Assembly: GCA_002069765.1 (NCBI GenBank)
Contig: MWBZ01000008.1
Span: 39,767-103,766, forward strand
Source: a bacterium ADurb.Bin243
GTDB taxonomy: Bacteria; Muiribacteriota; UBA9980
Reading direction: 5' to 3'
DNA: 64,000 bases
Within the stretch, counting starts at the first letter, position 1, and the number at the start of each line of letters is the position of its first letter. The position numbers and the translations under genes were made by a program. Shown here piece after piece: positions 1-9,834 of the stretch. The notes under the pieces were generated by a model, which ran no database searches, had not been told where the DNA came from, and worked only from the letters and a program-made list of their open reading frames with translations.

Positions 1-1764
1 CCGCAGGCGCCCGTTCCCTTACCCGAACCCGTTCCTCCGGCGCGCGACGTTAAAGCGCTTTTATGGGATGCGATCGGGCGTTCCGACGTTGCAGCCGCCG
101 AAAAGCTGCTGGACGAAGTTCCCGCGCTCGTAAATCTTTCTATAGACGACAAAAGGCTCATCGATTTCAAAAAATTTTTCGAAACAGGGCCGGTAGGTTT
201 CGACGACCGCATCGACCGCAGCGATTACGAATCGGACGGCTGCCATTACGGATTTACGCCGCTCGCGGCGGCCTGCCTGAAAGGCGACGAAGCCATGGCC
301 GACCTGTTTTTAGCGCGCGGCGCAGATATAGAAACCGCCGACAGTTATGGATTTACGCCTATCATGTGCGCGCTGATGTCGCAAAACGAAAATCTGGTTA
401 AATCTCTCATTAATTTCGGCGCCGAATTAAACCGTTTTTCGCTGAGCGGCGCGCAGTATGCGCTTAGCCCTGTAAGCCCGCTGACGCTGGCTGTCAAGCT
501 GTGCGAATTAGAAACTATCGAATTAATGCTTAAAAAAGGCGCCGACGCGGATTTTTGCGCATACGAAGGCGGCAATCCGCTCAATATAGCTTTCGAGTAT
601 AACCGGCTCGACGCGGCCGTAATGCTGATAAAGTCCGGCGCAAGCATCGAAAAAGCTTTCAAGTATGACGGTTATTACGTAAGGCCCGACCAGGCTGCGT
701 TTTATCTGGAAGCGGCTTTGAGGGTGTTCGGGCCCGATTCCGGCAACGCGCGTTTTTATGAAAAGGTATTTTTCAAATCGGACGACGCCAGTTTAAAATA
801 TCTTATATACTGCGCTGCGCGGGGGGATTACTCCGCCACGATGAAAATGCTGATAGCGCGGGGCGCCGATATAGAAGAAGACATAACCAAAGCGGACATC
901 GTCAGTTTTTATCCTGAAAAAGTCGAAATAACGCCTCTGATAGCAGCGGCCGCCGGCGGATGTTATGAAACGGCCAGGGCGCTTGTAGAACTCGGCGCGG
1001 ATATAAGCAAGTCCAACAACGCCGCGCTGCGTTACGCCCTGGAAGGCCTTACCGTTTTTCGCGAGTATTACCGTATGAGCATATGCCGCATCGGCTCTAT
1101 TCATGAAAACAAAAGGCGGCTGCTAAAGCTTTTGATAGCATCCGGCTCGCGTTTCGTCCCCGGAAAATATTCTTACTTCGAAGAGCCGCTCGGCCTTCTG
1201 CTGGCATATACGCCCGACGACTCCGAGCTTATGGAGCTGGTTTTAAATAATATCGCCGACGATTATTTTAAAAGCGTTATAATGGACAAAAATCTTATAA
1301 AATCAGTCGCCGAAGCCGGGCATCTCGAAGCCGTCAAAACGCTTCTCACGCAAGGCGCAAGCGTTGACGCCAGGGACGCAAACGGTAACACCTGCCTTAT
1401 AACGGCGGTCCGCAGGAAGAAAAACGCGGATTTGATAAATTTGCTCATCGATAACGGCGCGGACGTAAACGCGCAAAATCCCGCCGGCGATTCAGCCCTC
1501 ACATTAGCGGCCGCGGCCTGCGGCGCCGATATAATAGACAAACTTGTCGCGCGCGGCGCGGATATGAATCACAGAGGCGCGGTCGGGCGCACTGCGTTAA
1601 TGAACGCCATCGCGTATTTTAACGAAGCCGCAGCGCTCATTCTAATCAAAAAAGGCTGCCGCACAGATATTACCGACAACGACGGCCGCAACGCGCTCGC
1701 CATGGCCGAATCTAAAAGAATGACCGTGGTGGCGGAGGCTATAAAAAAGGCGGGACGGGGTTAA
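1..1764 (+). CDS. Ankyrin-repeat protein (5' partial)
   Basis: The frame is open from base 1, so the gene begins outside the window; a Met at 295 is internal. The 587 visible residues hold about ten ankyrin-type repeats. Each carries the helix-turn-helix-loop signature ending in LI..GAD(I/V)(N/E), for example GADIETADSYGFTP, GADVNAQNPAGDSALTLAA and GADMNHRGAVGRTALMNA. The first residues are Pro-rich (PVPLPEPVPP), probably a linker from an unseen N-terminal part. Ankyrin repeats bind other proteins; no catalytic domain is visible, so the partner is unknown. It converges with the UbiB gene on the other strand, leaving a 94-bp gap. Family call firm, role unknown. Confidence 0.93.
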   Translation, partial: PQAPVPLPEPVPPARDVKALLWDAIGRSDVAAAEKLLDEVPALVNLSIDDKRLIDFKKFFETGPVGFDDRIDRSDYESDGCHYGFTPLAAACLKGDEAMADLFLARGADIETADSYGFTPIMCALMSQNENLVKSLINFGAELNRFSLSGAQYALSPVSPLTLAVKLCELETIELMLKKGADADFCAYEGGNPLNIAFEYNRLDAAVMLIKSGASIEKAFKYDGYYVRPDQAAFYLEAALRVFGPDSGNARFYEKVFFKSDDASLKYLIYCAARGDYSATMKMLIARGADIEEDITKADIVSFYPEKVEITPLIAAAAGGCYETARALVELGADISKSNNAALRYALEGLTVFREYYRMSICRIGSIHENKRRLLKLLIASGSRFVPGKYSYFEEPLGLLLAYTPDDSELMELVLNNIADDYFKSVIMDKNLIKSVAEAGHLEAVKTLLTQGASVDARDANGNTCLITAVRRKKNADLINLLIDNGADVNAQNPAGDSALTLAAAACGADIIDKLVARGADMNHRGAVGRTALMNAIAYFNEAAALILIKKGCRTDITDNDGRNALAMAESKRMTVVAEAIKKAGRG

Positions 1765-1858
1765 AGTTATCTGACTGTATGAAATGTGAGTATATGCAGT
1801 CAAGAAATTTGAGGCAATTCCCGAAAAGAGCATAAAAGTATAATTTTTCTAAATCCGC

Positions 1859-3553
1859 CTATATCTTCTTATGCCTCAAAATCTTTATCAGCAGCCAGAA
1901 ACCCAGGACGCTCGCCACGCAGAACCCGGCGATTCCTATGACGGGAATTTCATTCCATAACGGCGGAATTTTCGAGTGAACTACTATTGAAGAGCCTATT
2001 ATCAGCGCGGCGAGAACGACGGAAAACGAGAGTTTGTCGGCGGCGCGTTCGTGGGTTTCGAGCATGGGCTCAACGCCTTTGAGCTCGATGTCCATCTTAA
2101 GTTTTCCGTATTTGATCTTATCGAGTATTTCGCTGAGTTCCGAGGGAAGGTCGTGCAGCAAAACGGCCAGGTCGGCGGCGGAATTGAACAGGCCGCCGGC
2201 GAGTTTTAGCGGGCTCATCTGATCGCGCACCATTTTTTCAGCGAAAGGCCTTATATGTTCGGAGACGTTGAAGTTTTTATTCAGCTTTTCGCCGTTGGCC
2301 TGAAGGATTATAAGCGCCCTTATGAGCAGAAAAAAATCGGACGGCATTTTAAGGCGGTTTTCGATCATTATGGTGACTATGGAATTTAGCATGCCGGCCA
2401 TGTCGGTATGGTTAAGCGACTGGTAAAAATGGCTTTCTATAAGTTCGCTCACCTGGGATTCTATGAGCGCGAAATTGAATTCGACATCGCTTTTGACGGA
2501 TAGTTTAATCAGCGTTTTAGCTATTTTCGCCGCGTCATGGCTGGATACGCCGATTATCACCGACGACAGGCTTTCGCGCATCGTTTTAGTGAGAAGCCCC
2601 ATCATTCCGTAGTCGAGAAAACAAATAACGTTGTTTTCGAGCGCCATTATATTTCCGGGATGGGGGTCGGCGTGAAAAAAACCGTGTTCGAATATCTGTT
2701 TTAAGATAAGGTCCGCGCCGCGGCTGGCAAGGATTTCGGTTGACAGGCCGCGCTTTTTGAGCTCGTCTATTTCGGAGATATTGACTCCGTCGATAAATTC
2801 CATGGCAAGTATTTTTTTAGTCGAATATTCGCGATAACATCTGGGCACGTAGATTTCTTCAGAGTTTTTGAAATTAAGCCCGAATTTTTCCATATTAGCG
2901 GCTTCGAAGGAAAAATCGAGCTCTTTAAGTATCGATTTTTCGAATTCTTCGATAATGCCGGCGATATCCATGCGTTTTAATTCGGGTTCGTAATTTTCGA
3001 GAAGGGAAGCCAGGTCTTTCATTATTTCGAGATCGACTTCTATGACCCTTTTGATATCGGGCCTCTGCACTTTAACGACCACCGCGGCGCCTTCGTGCAG
3101 CACGGCTTTATGAACCTGAGCAATAGAAGCCGCCGCCAGAGGTTTTTCGCTGAAATCTTTAAATAATTCAGATATGGGTTTTTCCAATTCTTTTTCGATA
3201 ATGCCGACGGCTTCCCGGCTTGGAAAGGGCTGGACCGAGCTTTGCAGCTTTTCGAGCTCGTCGAGAAGTTCGGGCGGAACGAGGTTTGGACGGTTGCTGA
3301 CGGTCTGGCCGAGTTTTATGAACGCGGGGCCGAGTTCTTCGAGTATCATCCTGATTCTCTGCCATACGGTTTTATCGGGTTCGGGGGCACCGGCTTTAAG
3401 CGCTTTATTTTTGCCTTTAAGTCCAAGGAAAGCGTCGATTTTCGTTCTGGATATGAAATCGCCGAAGCCGTGTTTGGCCAGAACGCTCAATATTTCTATA
3501 TAGCGGTTGGCATGATGATACGCCTTTACTATCTTTCCTTTTTTGAATATCAT
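1859..3553 (-). CDS. ABC1/UbiB-family atypical kinase
   Basis: 564 residues. The ABC1/AarF/UbiB signatures are all present: KLGQ (res 80-83), the Ala-rich nucleotide loop with AAASIAQVH (140-148), a Lys in VVVKVQRP (about 161), the catalytic HADPHPGN (near 296) and the metal-binding LDYGMMG. Two hydrophobic helices at the C-terminus (about 510-560) anchor it in the membrane. UbiB-type proteins are ATPases/kinases needed for ubiquinone or other isoprenoid lipid metabolism. No other quinone gene lies nearby, so the lipid partner is unknown. ATG start with a weak upstream GGAT. It lies 54 bp downstream of the pilin-tailed membrane protein gene on the same strand. Confidence 0.93.
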   Translation of the reverse strand: MIFKKGKIVKAYHHANRYIEILSVLAKHGFGDFISRTKIDAFLGLKGKNKALKAGAPEPDKTVWQRIRMILEELGPAFIKLGQTVSNRPNLVPPELLDELEKLQSSVQPFPSREAVGIIEKELEKPISELFKDFSEKPLAAASIAQVHKAVLHEGAAVVVKVQRPDIKRVIEVDLEIMKDLASLLENYEPELKRMDIAGIIEEFEKSILKELDFSFEAANMEKFGLNFKNSEEIYVPRCYREYSTKKILAMEFIDGVNISEIDELKKRGLSTEILASRGADLILKQIFEHGFFHADPHPGNIMALENNVICFLDYGMMGLLTKTMRESLSSVIIGVSSHDAAKIAKTLIKLSVKSDVEFNFALIESQVSELIESHFYQSLNHTDMAGMLNSIVTIMIENRLKMPSDFFLLIRALIILQANGEKLNKNFNVSEHIRPFAEKMVRDQMSPLKLAGGLFNSAADLAVLLHDLPSELSEILDKIKYGKLKMDIELKGVEPMLETHERAADKLSFSVVLAALIIGSSIVVHSKIPPLWNEIPVIGIAGFCVASVLGFWLLIKILRHKKI

Positions 3554-3607
3554 ATTTACTTTATCCGTATATTAATAATATATGAACCATGCCTTATTTT
3601 TTTGCCG

Positions 3608-4294
3608 CTATTTAGAGCGCACGAAAGCCGTTATATCGTCGGCGGTTCTGGGTTTGGAATCGGGCCCTTTCGAATATATCTTTTTCATGATATTATCGAA
3701 TTCGTAAGCATTGCCCCACGGGTCTTTTAAAGTTTCGAGGCCGGTTATATATTTTTCATTCAGATCGCCGAGCGATTCGATTTCACGCGATTCGGTTTCA
3801 TAATACTTCTGGGCGGCATCGACGAGCCTGTCGCAGTCTTTTTGCGCTATGGCCCTTAATTTTTCGCCTTCGTTATAATAATTGAAATAAGCTATGCAGC
3901 CGCCGAGAGCGATAGCTATGACGGCCGCACCCATGACGGTGACGAAGTTTTTTTCGGATGCTCCGTAAAAAAGCATGATGGAGCCAATGATCAATAAAGC
4001 CCAACCCCATTGAAGCTGCATCTGCGCGCCGCCGCTTATTTTAATTTGAAATCCTATAAGCGCGGATAATAAAAGCGATAGATTGGCGATACCAAGAAAA
4101 ATGGCGCCTTTTTCGGCGGAAATAAATATGCATATCAACGTAGCGGCGGCTATGCCGAGGGCGATAAGCACGTCTCCCTTTCCATCGCCGTAAAAATTAG
4201 AGGTTAGAGGGCCGGGACCGCTTATGACAGGGCAGAATATTCCGGCGACGACTATGATCAAACCGACAAGGGCTAAAATCTGATTTCCGTTCAT
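3608..4294 (-). CDS. Multi-TM protein with C-terminal type II secretion G-like (pseudopilin) domain
   Basis: 228 residues. The first about 130 contain four or five hydrophobic helices (about 5-22, 42-60, 66-86, 95-112, 118-136). The remainder resembles the globular part of GspG major pseudopilins: an amphipathic helix followed by LKDPWGNAYEF and YSKGPDSKPRTADDI, the place where GspG carries DPWG.PY and a calcium-binding GPDG..GT.DDI loop. A normal pseudopilin has one N-terminal helix with a prepilin peptidase site. Here the fold hangs from a polytopic membrane domain and no prepilin leader is seen. Start supported by AAAGGATG upstream of ATG. Function unknown; it may be a membrane-fixed calcium-binding domain rather than part of a pseudopilus. 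Confidence 0.75.
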   Translation of the reverse strand: MNGNQILALVGLIIVVAGIFCPVISGPGPLTSNFYGDGKGDVLIALGIAAATLICIFISAEKGAIFLGIANLSLLLSALIGFQIKISGGAQMQLQWGWALLIIGSIMLFYGASEKNFVTVMGAAVIAIALGGCIAYFNYYNEGEKLRAIAQKDCDRLVDAAQKYYETESREIESLGDLNEKYITGLETLKDPWGNAYEFDNIMKKIYSKGPDSKPRTADDITAFVRSK

Positions 4295-4477
4295 GGCGCC
4301 ATCCTTTACTTTTATTTAATTATAAATTCAACTATCGATTTTTTATCATATCAGATATGGTTTTATAAGTCAATTCAAATTTTTACGGAGCTTGAATAGC
4401 GGCCTGTTATTAATGCAAAAAATGTGTTATAATAATGAATGTAAAATCGATGTTTAAAATCATTAAAAAGGTGATAT

Positions 4478-4834
4478 ATGAATTACGGCTGGATAGAAGA
4501 ATACTGCCTGTCGAAAAAAGGCGCTGTAAAGGAATTCAAGATCGAATGGGAGGCTTCGCTGTACCGCGTCGGAGGCAAGATATTCGCTCTGGTAGGCGAA
4601 GACAATGTTAAGAAGACGATAATTTCTCTCAAATGCGACCCTATGACCGCTCAGTTATTGAGATCGCAGTACGCCGATATAGTTCCCGGATATCATTTGA
4701 ACAAGGAACACTGGAATTCGGTATTTTTAGAAGGCGCGACGCCCGATGAAATAATGAAGCAAATGATTGATATGTCCTATGAGCTGGTGCTTAACTCATT
4801 GACTAAAAAAGCGATTAAACAAATACAAGAGTAG
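4478..4834 (+). CDS. MmcQ/YjbR family protein
   Basis: 118 residues. It matches the MmcQ/YjbR fold (a CyaY-like DNA-binding fold): YCLSKKGAVKEFKIEWEASLYRVGGKIFAL near the N-terminus, then LKCDP, a PGYHLNKEHWNSV segment and a C-terminal helix ending in NSLTKK. Proteins of this family are small, cytoplasmic and mostly uncharacterised. RBS AAAAGGTG lies before the ATG. It is followed after about 100 bp by the macrodomain gene on the same strand, so the two may be cotranscribed. Confidence 0.9.
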   Translation: MNYGWIEEYCLSKKGAVKEFKIEWEASLYRVGGKIFALVGEDNVKKTIISLKCDPMTAQLLRSQYADIVPGYHLNKEHWNSVFLEGATPDEIMKQMIDMSYELVLNSLTKKAIKQIQE

Positions 4835-4937
4835 CGGTTAAAGCTCTGCCCGCCACTGAAGTCACCCCCGAAGCCGGAAAACTTTTGCTTAAAAAAAAGG
4901 CGATATGAGCCGTAAAGAAATATTGCAAGGTGCAGCT

Positions 4938-5450
4938 ATGAGCGCGAAAATAGAATTGATAAAAGGCGATATAACCGAACTCGACGCCGGCGCGATAGTG
5001 AACGCCGCAAACAACAGGCTTTCAGGCGGAGGCGGAGTGGACGGCGCCATACACCGGGCGTCGGGACCCGAACTGCTGAACGAGTGCAGACTGCTTCACG
5101 GCTGCGACACCGGCGACGCTAAAATCACCGGCGGTTATAAATTAAAGGCTAAATTCGTGATACATACAGTAGGCCCCGTCTGGAACGGCGGCAGCTGGGA
5201 CGAAGACAGGCTGCTGGCATCCTGCTATAAAAAATGCCTGAAACTCGCCGTGGAAAACAATGTTAAAACCATAGCCTTTCCTTGCGTCAGCACCGGCGTT
5301 TATAATTTTCCCATAGACCGCGCGGCGGCGATAGCGTTAAGAGAAATCGGCGAATTCATAAAAACGGATAACTGCCTTGAAAAGATAATAATAGTATGCT
5401 TCGACGAGCATAACTACGGCGCTTATTCAAAACTAATGGCGGCTAATTGA
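4938..5450 (+). CDS. Macrodomain protein, probable O-acetyl-ADP-ribose deacetylase
   Basis: 170 residues from the preferred ATG at 4938 (RBS AAGGTG). An upstream in-frame ATG at 4905 with AAGGCG would add 11 residues. The sequence is a stand-alone macrodomain: IELIKGDITELDAGAIVNAAN, the phosphate loop SGGGGVDGAIHRASG, HTVGPVW, and the distal loop FPCVSTGVYNFP. This is the YmdB/MacroD-type pattern, which hydrolyses O-acetyl-ADP-ribose or mono-ADP-ribosyl esters in the cytoplasm. Asn in VNAAN and the GVDGAIH loop are intact, so activity is likely. Lies behind the MmcQ gene in the same direction. Confidence 0.93.
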   Translation: MSAKIELIKGDITELDAGAIVNAANNRLSGGGGVDGAIHRASGPELLNECRLLHGCDTGDAKITGGYKLKAKFVIHTVGPVWNGGSWDEDRLLASCYKKCLKLAVENNVKTIAFPCVSTGVYNFPIDRAAAIALREIGEFIKTDNCLEKIIIVCFDEHNYGAYSKLMAAN

Positions 5451-5603
5451 TAAAAACGATTTTTATATTTCTTTTTTTCTTTAAATTTAACGAAAATTAT
5501 TGTATAATGTCCGGTTGCTAATCATGATTTAAAAACTCTTGAAGCTTTTAAATTTGACGCCACTGATTATAAGCATATAAAAATAAATATAGCAGGAGAA
5601 GTT

Positions 5604-6995
5604 ATGAGAAAAAGATCCGGTCTTATTTTATCCATCATTTTATTATCGGTTATTTTGTTTGCGCCGCAGGGCGATATTTTCGCGAAGAGCGGGGTAAATT
5701 CAAAACTAGCTAAAAACGTTATTTTACTTATAGGCGACGGCATGGGGCCCGGCCATTTCTGGGCCGCTCAGCTATACAGCAAAAACGTCCTCAAAAAAGA
5801 CCTCAATATGATCGATATGCTTAAAGACGCCAGGGTAGCTTATCTTACAAATGAAACGGCCGACTCGCTCGTTACGGAATCGGCAGCCGCGGCGGGGCAG
5901 ATAGCCACAGGCAAAAAAATGACGGCAAAGTGCGTAAGCATGGAAGCCGACGGCAAAACGCCTGCTAAATCAATCACCGAAATAGCAAAAGAAAGAAATA
6001 TGGCGGTAGGCCTCGCTACCACTTCGGGCATAACCGACGCTACCCCGGCTGCATTCTCGGCGCACGAATCGAGCCGTTATGACGAAGAAAGCATCGCCGC
6101 GCAGCAGATCGTTTCAGGCGTGGACGTGCTTATGGGCGGGCGCAAGCAGTATTTTTTGCCCGAAACTAAAGGCGGCAAGCGCAAAGACGGCCGCAACCTT
6201 CTGGAAGAAGCCGCAAAAGAAGGTTACATGGTAGTCGAAACTTCGAGAGGGTTAAAAATGGCGCCGATCGGCAAAAAAATACTCGGCCTTTTTAACATGC
6301 ACAATATGACATGGGATTATAACCGCTCAAAAACCATGGAACCGTCTCTCGCCGAAATGGCCGACAAAACGCTACAGGCGCTTTCCAAAAACAAGAACGG
6401 GTTTATAGCCATGATCGAAGGCGGCCGCATAGACCACGCCTCGCACAGCAACGACGCGGCCTGCATGTTAAACGAAATGCTGGCTTTCGACGAAGCGGTA
6501 GGTGTGGCGCTGCGTTTTGCAAAAAGCAATCCCGGAACGTTAGTCATAGTCACCGCCGATCATGAAACCGGCGGATTCGCCATGGTAGGAAAAGACAAAG
6601 AAAGCAAAGAATATATAGGCATGAATTTCGACGCGCTCGAAAAAATGAAGGTGCCTTTTGAAACTATATTCAATAAAATAAAAAAAGACCCTTCGCCGCA
6701 AAAAGTAAAAGCGATCGTTAAAGAATGCCTGGCGATCGAACTGACCGACGAAGAAGCGGCGATAGTCGCTACCGACGCGGTAAAAAAAATGGAGCCACAC
6801 AATTATATTTACGATTACTCGCACTCTCTCGCTTTAGTTCTTCGCCCTTATTTGAGAACGGCATTCGCGAGCCAGACGCATACTGCGATGCCGGTGCAGA
6901 TATTCGGCATAGGCCCGGGCTCGGAAATGATAAAAGGTCTTATGCACAACACAGAAATTTTCAATATAGTTAAAACCGCTCTCGATTTAAAGTAA
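5604..6995 (+). CDS. Alkaline phosphatase (PhoA superfamily), exported
   Basis: 463 residues with an N-terminal signal peptide (basic start, hydrophobic 8-21, cut near IFAKS). Alkaline phosphatase metal and nucleophile motifs are all present: LLIGDGMGPGH (Asp45 region), TESAAAAGQIATGKK with nucleophile Ser93, EGGRIDHASHSNDA, TADHETGGFA and a late SQTHTAMPV that supplies the last zinc His. It releases phosphate from phosphomonoesters in the periplasm. RBS AGGAG before ATG. A TATAAT lies at 5503-5508 but no good -35 or Pho box was recognised. The small exported protein at 7037 follows after 41 bp and is probably cotranscribed. Confidence 0.95.
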   Translation: MRKRSGLILSIILLSVILFAPQGDIFAKSGVNSKLAKNVILLIGDGMGPGHFWAAQLYSKNVLKKDLNMIDMLKDARVAYLTNETADSLVTESAAAAGQIATGKKMTAKCVSMEADGKTPAKSITEIAKERNMAVGLATTSGITDATPAAFSAHESSRYDEESIAAQQIVSGVDVLMGGRKQYFLPETKGGKRKDGRNLLEEAAKEGYMVVETSRGLKMAPIGKKILGLFNMHNMTWDYNRSKTMEPSLAEMADKTLQALSKNKNGFIAMIEGGRIDHASHSNDAACMLNEMLAFDEAVGVALRFAKSNPGTLVIVTADHETGGFAMVGKDKESKEYIGMNFDALEKMKVPFETIFNKIKKDPSPQKVKAIVKECLAIELTDEEAAIVATDAVKKMEPHNYIYDYSHSLALVLRPYLRTAFASQTHTAMPVQIFGIGPGSEMIKGLMHNTEIFNIVKTALDLK

Positions 6996-7036
6996 AAAAT
7001 CCCGCAATCCATAATAAAATGAAAGGATATTTTATA

Positions 7037-7504
7037 ATGAAAAAATATTTAATACTCGTATTTTGCTTTGCTATGGCTTCAAATTTTATAATTCATGCGG
7101 CCGCTTTCGCCCAGGACAAATCCACTCAGGCGGTCGAAATCAAAGCGGGCGCGCCTGAAAGCCTCGAAGTATCGGTCAGCAACGGCACGGAGCTCAAAAT
7201 CATGGACCTGCAGGCTAAAATGGAAAGCGGCGAATGCGTGATCACCTGGAAAACCAATATAATGCCGTCCGCCAAAGCTAAATTCGTCTTCTGGAGCGGC
7301 AGCCAGCCGAACCTTCTGGATAAGTCTTTCATAGAAAAAGAGCCTTTGAAAGGGTTTTTACATAAATTCGCTATAAAAGCTTCGGAAGTGCCTGAAGATT
7401 TCGTTAAAATAAGGCTTTCGTATGTAATTTCCGAGGAAGCGGGAGCGTATTCTGACCTTTCAGCCGCCGATATAACCGGGTTGAAAAAAAATAACGGTAA
7501 ATAA
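7037..7504 (+). CDS. Small exported protein of unknown function
   Basis: 155 residues from ATG 7037, chosen because AAAGGA sits about 10 bases upstream and the product then begins directly with a signal peptide (MKKYLILVFCFAMAS, cut near AAAFAQD). An upstream ATG at 7019 overlaps that RBS. The mature part looks like an all-beta single domain: LKIMDLQAKM, CVITWKTNIMPSAKAKFVFWSG, and a late YVISEEAGAYS, suggesting a fibronectin-III-like strand pattern. I do not recognise a family. It follows the alkaline phosphatase by 41 bp and precedes a strong terminator, so the two likely share a transcript. Confidence 0.7.
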   Translation: MKKYLILVFCFAMASNFIIHAAAFAQDKSTQAVEIKAGAPESLEVSVSNGTELKIMDLQAKMESGECVITWKTNIMPSAKAKFVFWSGSQPNLLDKSFIEKEPLKGFLHKFAIKASEVPEDFVKIRLSYVISEEAGAYSDLSAADITGLKKNNGK

Positions 7505-7547
7505 CAAAATCGTAATATATAAAATTAGTATATTAGAATTAAAATAT

Positions 7548-7584
7548 AAAACGGCGGTGCGCCTAATAGCGTATCCGCCGTTTT
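7548..7584. terminator. Bidirectional rho-independent terminator
   Basis: AAAACGGCGG at 7548-7557 pairs with CCGCCGTTTT at 7575-7584 around a 17-base loop. It separates the phosphatase operon from the convergent serine hydrolase gene and has A and T tracts on both sides, so it can serve both strands. Confidence 0.85.
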
Positions 7585-7609
7585 AGTTATATTAAGGCCT
7601 GGTTAATTT

Positions 7610-9688
7610 TTATCTGGCCGTAACTTTAAATACGTCGCCGGGCTCGCCCGCTAAGAATATAAAACCTTTTTCAGGAACGTAAACTTCGTCTTTATCGACG
7701 ACGCTGTCGTAAATGGCTTTTTCTTCGTCAAGAACTATCACTCTGCCTTTCAGGGGTTTTTCGAACTTGACTATCGCGCCTTTTTCGACTTTGAGCCATT
7801 CGTTGAAGCCTTCGGACTTGATTATAACTCTGTTAACGCCGATCGCGAGCTTTCTGGCGCTATCGGCGGGCGAGCACAGGCCGTAGTTGCTTTTAATCCA
7901 CGTTTCGCCGTTCATATCTACCAGGCGCATTTCCGACTGATCGCGGAAAATCTTTCCGGTTATGCTGGCATAATCAGGCGTTTCGATCTTTTTAATGCCT
8001 GAAAAATCTGCGTAGCCGGGGAGCTCTTTGTAAAATTCTACTTTTGCTGTATTGATACTGCCGGCCAGTATATAAGGCTTTTCATTTCTTACCAGCCATA
8101 TTTTGTCGATCATATCAATTTTAAAAGACACCGGATTTTTTAATTCATCTAATTTTTGCATTTGTATATAATCGACCCCGTATGTTTTAACTTTATGCGC
8201 CACTATATACTGGCGGCCGTCGATTTCGGTAAAATAACATTTTTCGTCTTTTTCAAAATTATGAAAAACTCCGCCGTTGTAAGTGAAAGCGATAGCGCCT
8301 TCGGCGGGCGTTTTATCGTCTTTATCGTCTTTTTTATTTTTATCGGAATCGGCCGGCTTGCCGTCGGGGGTTTTTTCGCTTTTAACCGGCTGGAGCGGAA
8401 TCATTTCCAACCCGTCGTTATTTTTATTGAAAACCACTTTGAACGGCCCCATATCTTTAGCGTAAATTCCGGCGAACTTCAAAAGTTCTTCGGGCACTTT
8501 CTGAGCTTCTACGGGTTTTTTAGCGGCATCCTTCGGCGCGTCCATTAAATTTTTATCTTTCAATAAAGCGTCGAGTACGGGACGGGTGAGCAATTCGCCT
8601 GAAATATGGCCGTTAATCAAAACGCCTATCGATATTCCATGGTCCGGCGCTATCTGAAGATTGGCCGAATAGCACATGGTATTGCCGCCTTTACCGAGCG
8701 CCTGGATTCCTTTAGCCTCTAATTCGTCGATGTTCGAATATTCCCAGCCGAATTCGCTCATCATAGGCCTGTGCCTGAGTTTATCGTAAAATAGATATGG
8801 CTGGTTTCTACGTATTTCGCCAAGCGAAGCCGCGGATAATATTTTGCGGCCGCTTTTCGGATTGAAGCTGTTTCCGAATTTGCAAAGATCTTCCGCGGTG
8901 GATGAAATGCCGCCGCAGGCATATATTTCAACTAATTCCGGCGGGTATTTTTTGCCTGTTTTAACATCGTAATATTCGGCGATGTTTTCAAGGCCGCATT
9001 CGCCGACGCTCACGCCTGTGTTTTTCATGCCGAGCGGTTTAAAAACGCGTTCAGCAAGGAAATCCATGAATTTTTTGCCGCTGACTTTTTCCACTATTAT
9101 CTCGGCGAGGGTGAAACCGTCGTTGCAGTACATGGACATCTCGCCGGGCGCGTGTTTTAGGCTCGCGTCTTTCAGCGTATCGAGCAATAATTTATGCATC
9201 TGGTTGTATTTTGCATAACCGAAAAAGAAAGAGGAGCCGGGAAGGCCGGATGAATGGTTGAAAATCATCCTGACGGTTATGTCTTTATATCTTTCGTCTT
9301 TCATTTGGAATTCGGGTATATATTTAACTATTTTTTCATCGAGCGATACTTTGCCTTCATCGACGAGAAGTAAAATAGCGACGGCGCCGAACATTTTACT
9401 GGTGGAGCCTATATTGAACCTGGTGTTTTTATCTACGGGCCGGTTGGCTGCGCGGTCCGCCGCTCCGAAACATTCCGAATAAACGAGCCTGCCTTCGTCC
9501 ATAACCGCCACTGAAGCGCAGCTGCCGTGGCCGTCGGTTATCGCCTTCCATATAGTTTCGCGGGCCGCGGTTATGGTGTTTTTATAATAGTCGAGGTCTT
9601 TCGCCCGCGAATTTTTCGCGTCGCAAACATTTGCCATAAACGATATCAAAAACAAAGCCGCCAGGGCCAGTGTCAATTTTTTTAACAT
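7610..9688 (-). CDS. Exported serine hydrolase, beta-lactamase/PBP-like (class C fold) with C-terminal extension
   Basis: 692 residues. Signal peptide (MLKKLTLALAALFLI, cut near VCDAK). The catalytic domain (about 35-390) has the serine motif STSK (Ser95, Lys98), the second motif YCN (187-189) and a late GKGGN loop in place of the KTG/HxG box. About 300 further residues form a beta-rich extension containing a Lys/Asp-rich linker (about 440-460). Relatives include esterases, D-aminopeptidases and penicillin-binding proteins, so the substrate is open. RBS GGAG before the ATG. It has a close paralogue at 11804-13642 with the same extension. Confidence 0.88.
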   Translation of the reverse strand: MLKKLTLALAALFLISFMANVCDAKNSRAKDLDYYKNTITAARETIWKAITDGHGSCASVAVMDEGRLVYSECFGAADRAANRPVDKNTRFNIGSTSKMFGAVAILLLVDEGKVSLDEKIVKYIPEFQMKDERYKDITVRMIFNHSSGLPGSSFFFGYAKYNQMHKLLLDTLKDASLKHAPGEMSMYCNDGFTLAEIIVEKVSGKKFMDFLAERVFKPLGMKNTGVSVGECGLENIAEYYDVKTGKKYPPELVEIYACGGISSTAEDLCKFGNSFNPKSGRKILSAASLGEIRRNQPYLFYDKLRHRPMMSEFGWEYSNIDELEAKGIQALGKGGNTMCYSANLQIAPDHGISIGVLINGHISGELLTRPVLDALLKDKNLMDAPKDAAKKPVEAQKVPEELLKFAGIYAKDMGPFKVVFNKNNDGLEMIPLQPVKSEKTPDGKPADSDKNKKDDKDDKTPAEGAIAFTYNGGVFHNFEKDEKCYFTEIDGRQYIVAHKVKTYGVDYIQMQKLDELKNPVSFKIDMIDKIWLVRNEKPYILAGSINTAKVEFYKELPGYADFSGIKKIETPDYASITGKIFRDQSEMRLVDMNGETWIKSNYGLCSPADSARKLAIGVNRVIIKSEGFNEWLKVEKGAIVKFEKPLKGRVIVLDEEKAIYDSVVDKDEVYVPEKGFIFLAGEPGDVFKVTAR

Positions 9689-9834
9689 AGATCACTCCTA
9701 TCGTATAATAAAAGATAGATATTACGGCGGCCATAGCGTCTTTTACCGCAAAAAATTATAGCTAAAAGCCCTTACCGCACAATAACATTATATATAAACG
9801 TTTCGCTTATTTCAATATAATTTTCAGTTAATTT

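Noticed and set aside
3242..3730. 162-codon plus-strand ORF
   Set aside because: It is a shadow of the UbiB gene and runs into the next gene; no start signal.
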